Of a DNA stretch of 64,000 nucleotides, positions 62,971 through 64,000 are shown in pieces; within the stretch, counting starts at the first letter, position 1, and each line of letters begins with the position of its first letter. The translations under genes and the position numbers were made by a program. This stretch comes from Lachnospiraceae bacterium XBB2008 (GTDB lineage: Bacteria; Bacillota; Clostridia; Lachnospirales; Lachnospiraceae): positions 27,616-91,615 of the forward strand of contig FMVL01000010.1 of NCBI GenBank assembly GCA_900102235.1, given 5' to 3'. Under the pieces are notes generated by a model that was not told the DNA's origin, searched no databases, and worked only from the letters and a program-made list of their open reading frames with translations.

Positions 62971-63588
62971 ATGCCAAGAGATAAAACATTAAGCCATGAA
63001 AAAGTAAAGAAAGCTGTTAAAGAAGAGTTTCTTGAAAAGGGATTTGAAGATGCTTCCATAAGAAGTATCGGAGCCCGTGCCGGCATGACTTCGGCAGGCT
63101 TATACCGTCACTATGCGGATAAGGAAGCAATGTTTAATGCCATGGTGGAACCTCTTATCGAAAGCATTAAGGAATGGACCGACAAACACACTAATAAGAA
63201 GTATGACCTGCTTGAAGGCGGAACATCTGATAATGAATTGTTTGGGGAAACCTTTGTTGATATGGTAAAGGAAGTGATCCTTCCGAGGAGAGATGAATTC
63301 ATCCTTCTTATGTCCCGCTCCGGCGGAACAAAGTACGAACATTTTATTCATGACTATGTAGAAGATAACCAGAAAGAATTTCTCGAGGCAATAAGATACC
63401 TGAAAGAAAAAGGATATCAGACTATAGAGCTTGGTGAGGAGGAACTGCATATGCTGCTATCGGCATATCTGACAGCGTGTTTTGAACCGATCATACATGA
63501 TTACGATGATAAGAAAGTAATAAAATATCTAAATACGGTCCAGGAATTCTTCATGCCGGGGTGGCTGAGGATAATGGGGATCAAGTAA
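62971..63588 (+). CDS. TetR-family transcriptional regulator
   Basis: 205 residues. The N-terminal HTH is typical of TetR: VKKAVKEEFLEKGFEDASIRSIGARAGMT in two parts followed by SAGLYRHYADKEAMFNAMV. The C-terminal ligand domain is not assigned to a subgroup. ATG 62926 directly abuts the -10 box, so it would lie upstream of the transcription start; ATG 62971 is therefore preferred. It probably controls the ABC exporter that follows, through the palindrome at 63633-63650. Confidence 0.9.
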   Translation: MPRDKTLSHEKVKKAVKEEFLEKGFEDASIRSIGARAGMTSAGLYRHYADKEAMFNAMVEPLIESIKEWTDKHTNKKYDLLEGGTSDNELFGETFVDMVKEVILPRRDEFILLMSRSGGTKYEHFIHDYVEDNQKEFLEAIRYLKEKGYQTIELGEEELHMLLSAYLTACFEPIIHDYDDKKVIKYLNTVQEFFMPGWLRIMGIK

Positions 63589-63611
63589 AAGAGCCGAAAG
63601 GCTCTTTTTAA
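63587..63611 (+). terminator. Terminator after tetR
   Basis: AAAAGAGCC-GAAA-GGCTCTTTTT, a short perfect stem with a T-run. Confidence 0.85.
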
Positions 63612-63615
63612 TTTT

Positions 63616-63650
63616 GTTAGCTATCGTTCTGCGGTTAGCGATAGCTAACC
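63616..63650. promoter_or_regulatory. TetR operator before the ABC exporter
   Basis: GGTTAGCGATAGCTAACC (63633-63650) is a perfect 7+4+7 palindrome. A third arm, GTTAGCTATCG (63616-63626), is the exact reverse complement of CGATAGCTAAC (63639-63649). The shared core GATAGCTAAC also occurs at the tetR promoter (62928-62937). Confidence 0.75.
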
Positions 63651-63711
63651 GAAGTGAACATTTGATAACTATAGATATCAGATGCACAAACTAACAGGGA
63701 GGAAAAGCAAG

Positions 63712-64000
63712 TTGGGAAAGACGGAAAAGTATGATCACATGAAGTTGATCAGGGAGTATGCCGGAGGGCATAAGAACCTTATCACGATAGGAAGGTGTCT
63801 GGCGGCTGTAAGTGCTGTAATGACGCTTATTCCCTACTATGAATTATGGAAGATTATAAGGACGGCAGTAAACGGAGAACACCTGGATGATATCAGGGTG
63901 TATGCATGGTCAGCAGTTGCTTTGATAGTGGGAGCGCTGCTTGTATATATTGCTGCACTTTTTTGCACGCATATAGCGGCTTTCAGAGTGCAGGCCAATA
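63712..64000 (+). CDS. ABC exporter, membrane domain (partial, runs off window)
   Basis: First 96 codons of a gene cut by the window edge. Start is TTG 63712 with AGGGAGG upstream. The sequence LIREYAGGHKNLITIGRCLA, then two hydrophobic segments (about 22-45 and 65-90) with IPYYELWKIIRTAV between them and HIAAFRVQAN at the edge match the first helices of type I ABC exporters (fused membrane and ATPase domains). It follows a TetR gene and operator, as is common for drug or peptide exporters. Confidence 0.8.
   Translation, partial: MGKTEKYDHMKLIREYAGGHKNLITIGRCLAAVSAVMTLIPYYELWKIIRTAVNGEHLDDIRVYAWSAVALIVGALLVYIAALFCTHIAAFRVQAN

Noticed and set aside
57300-64000. attR copy of the tRNA-Gly 3' end
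   Set aside because: I could not find a second GGGTTCGAGTCCCGT-like segment up to the window edge; the element probably extends beyond.

Overview
The window looks like chromosomal DNA from a Gram-positive anaerobe of the class Clostridia, most likely a Lachnospiraceae relative (Butyrivibrio/Roseburia-like). This rests on the gene families seen (AddAB rather than RecBCD, a SufCBDSU operon, a class B sortase with an SPxTG-type substrate, Cna_B-repeat surface protein, DegV, DUF1836, DUF1653, DUF3810), strong AGGAGG-type ribosome sites, TTGaca/TATAat promoters and moderate GC. No database search was possible, so the genus is an inference.

Layout. 1-308 holds short direct repeats before truB. 309-12734 is a dense same-strand run: truB, ribF, an mscS-type channel, an SH3/NlpC-P60 cell-wall hydrolase, addB, addA and a CPBP-family membrane protease. 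12820-17613 holds a GPH-type sugar symporter, a TPR lipoprotein, pyrF, a small membrane protein and a DUF3810 membrane protein. 17721-19775 is a small surface module: SEC-C protein, CAP-domain lipoprotein, class B sortase. 19918-23578 is an amino-acid ABC uptake operon followed by an NSS-type sodium symporter. 23742-37259 is one 13.5-kb gene for a 4505-residue cell-wall-anchored protein with about 26 Cna_B-type repeats and an SPATG sorting signal. 37387-47418 carries a membrane-anchored FKBP-type foldase, DegV, a degenerate kinase-like ATPase, DUF1653, glyA, a zinc-ribbon membrane protein, a lipid kinase, a hemolysin-III-type protein, DUF1836 and a Cache-GGDEF diguanylate cyclase. 47509-50055 is hom-lysC. 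50056-50614 has no protein gene, but holds a long perfect hairpin and an apparent stand-alone non-coding RNA with its own promoter and terminator. 50615-55517 is sufCBDSU, followed by a membrane-anchored GH3-like pseudoenzyme.

From tRNA-Gly (57231) onward the character changes. A tyrosine integrase points towards the tRNA, several small AT-richer unknown genes follow, then a RloA/RloB-type ATPase-TOPRIM pair, and finally a TetR regulator with an ABC exporter that runs off the window. This is probably the left end of an integrated element carrying a defence module; its right end is not visible.

Links between genes. The sortase region and the giant adhesin share an ECF-sigma-like promoter pattern (GAACCT/GGACCT, 18 bp, TCTTTT), which suggests that the anchoring enzyme and its substrate are switched on together. 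hom-lysC, glyA and the amino-acid importers form an amino-acid metabolism theme; sufCBDSU makes Fe-S clusters, which AddB also requires.
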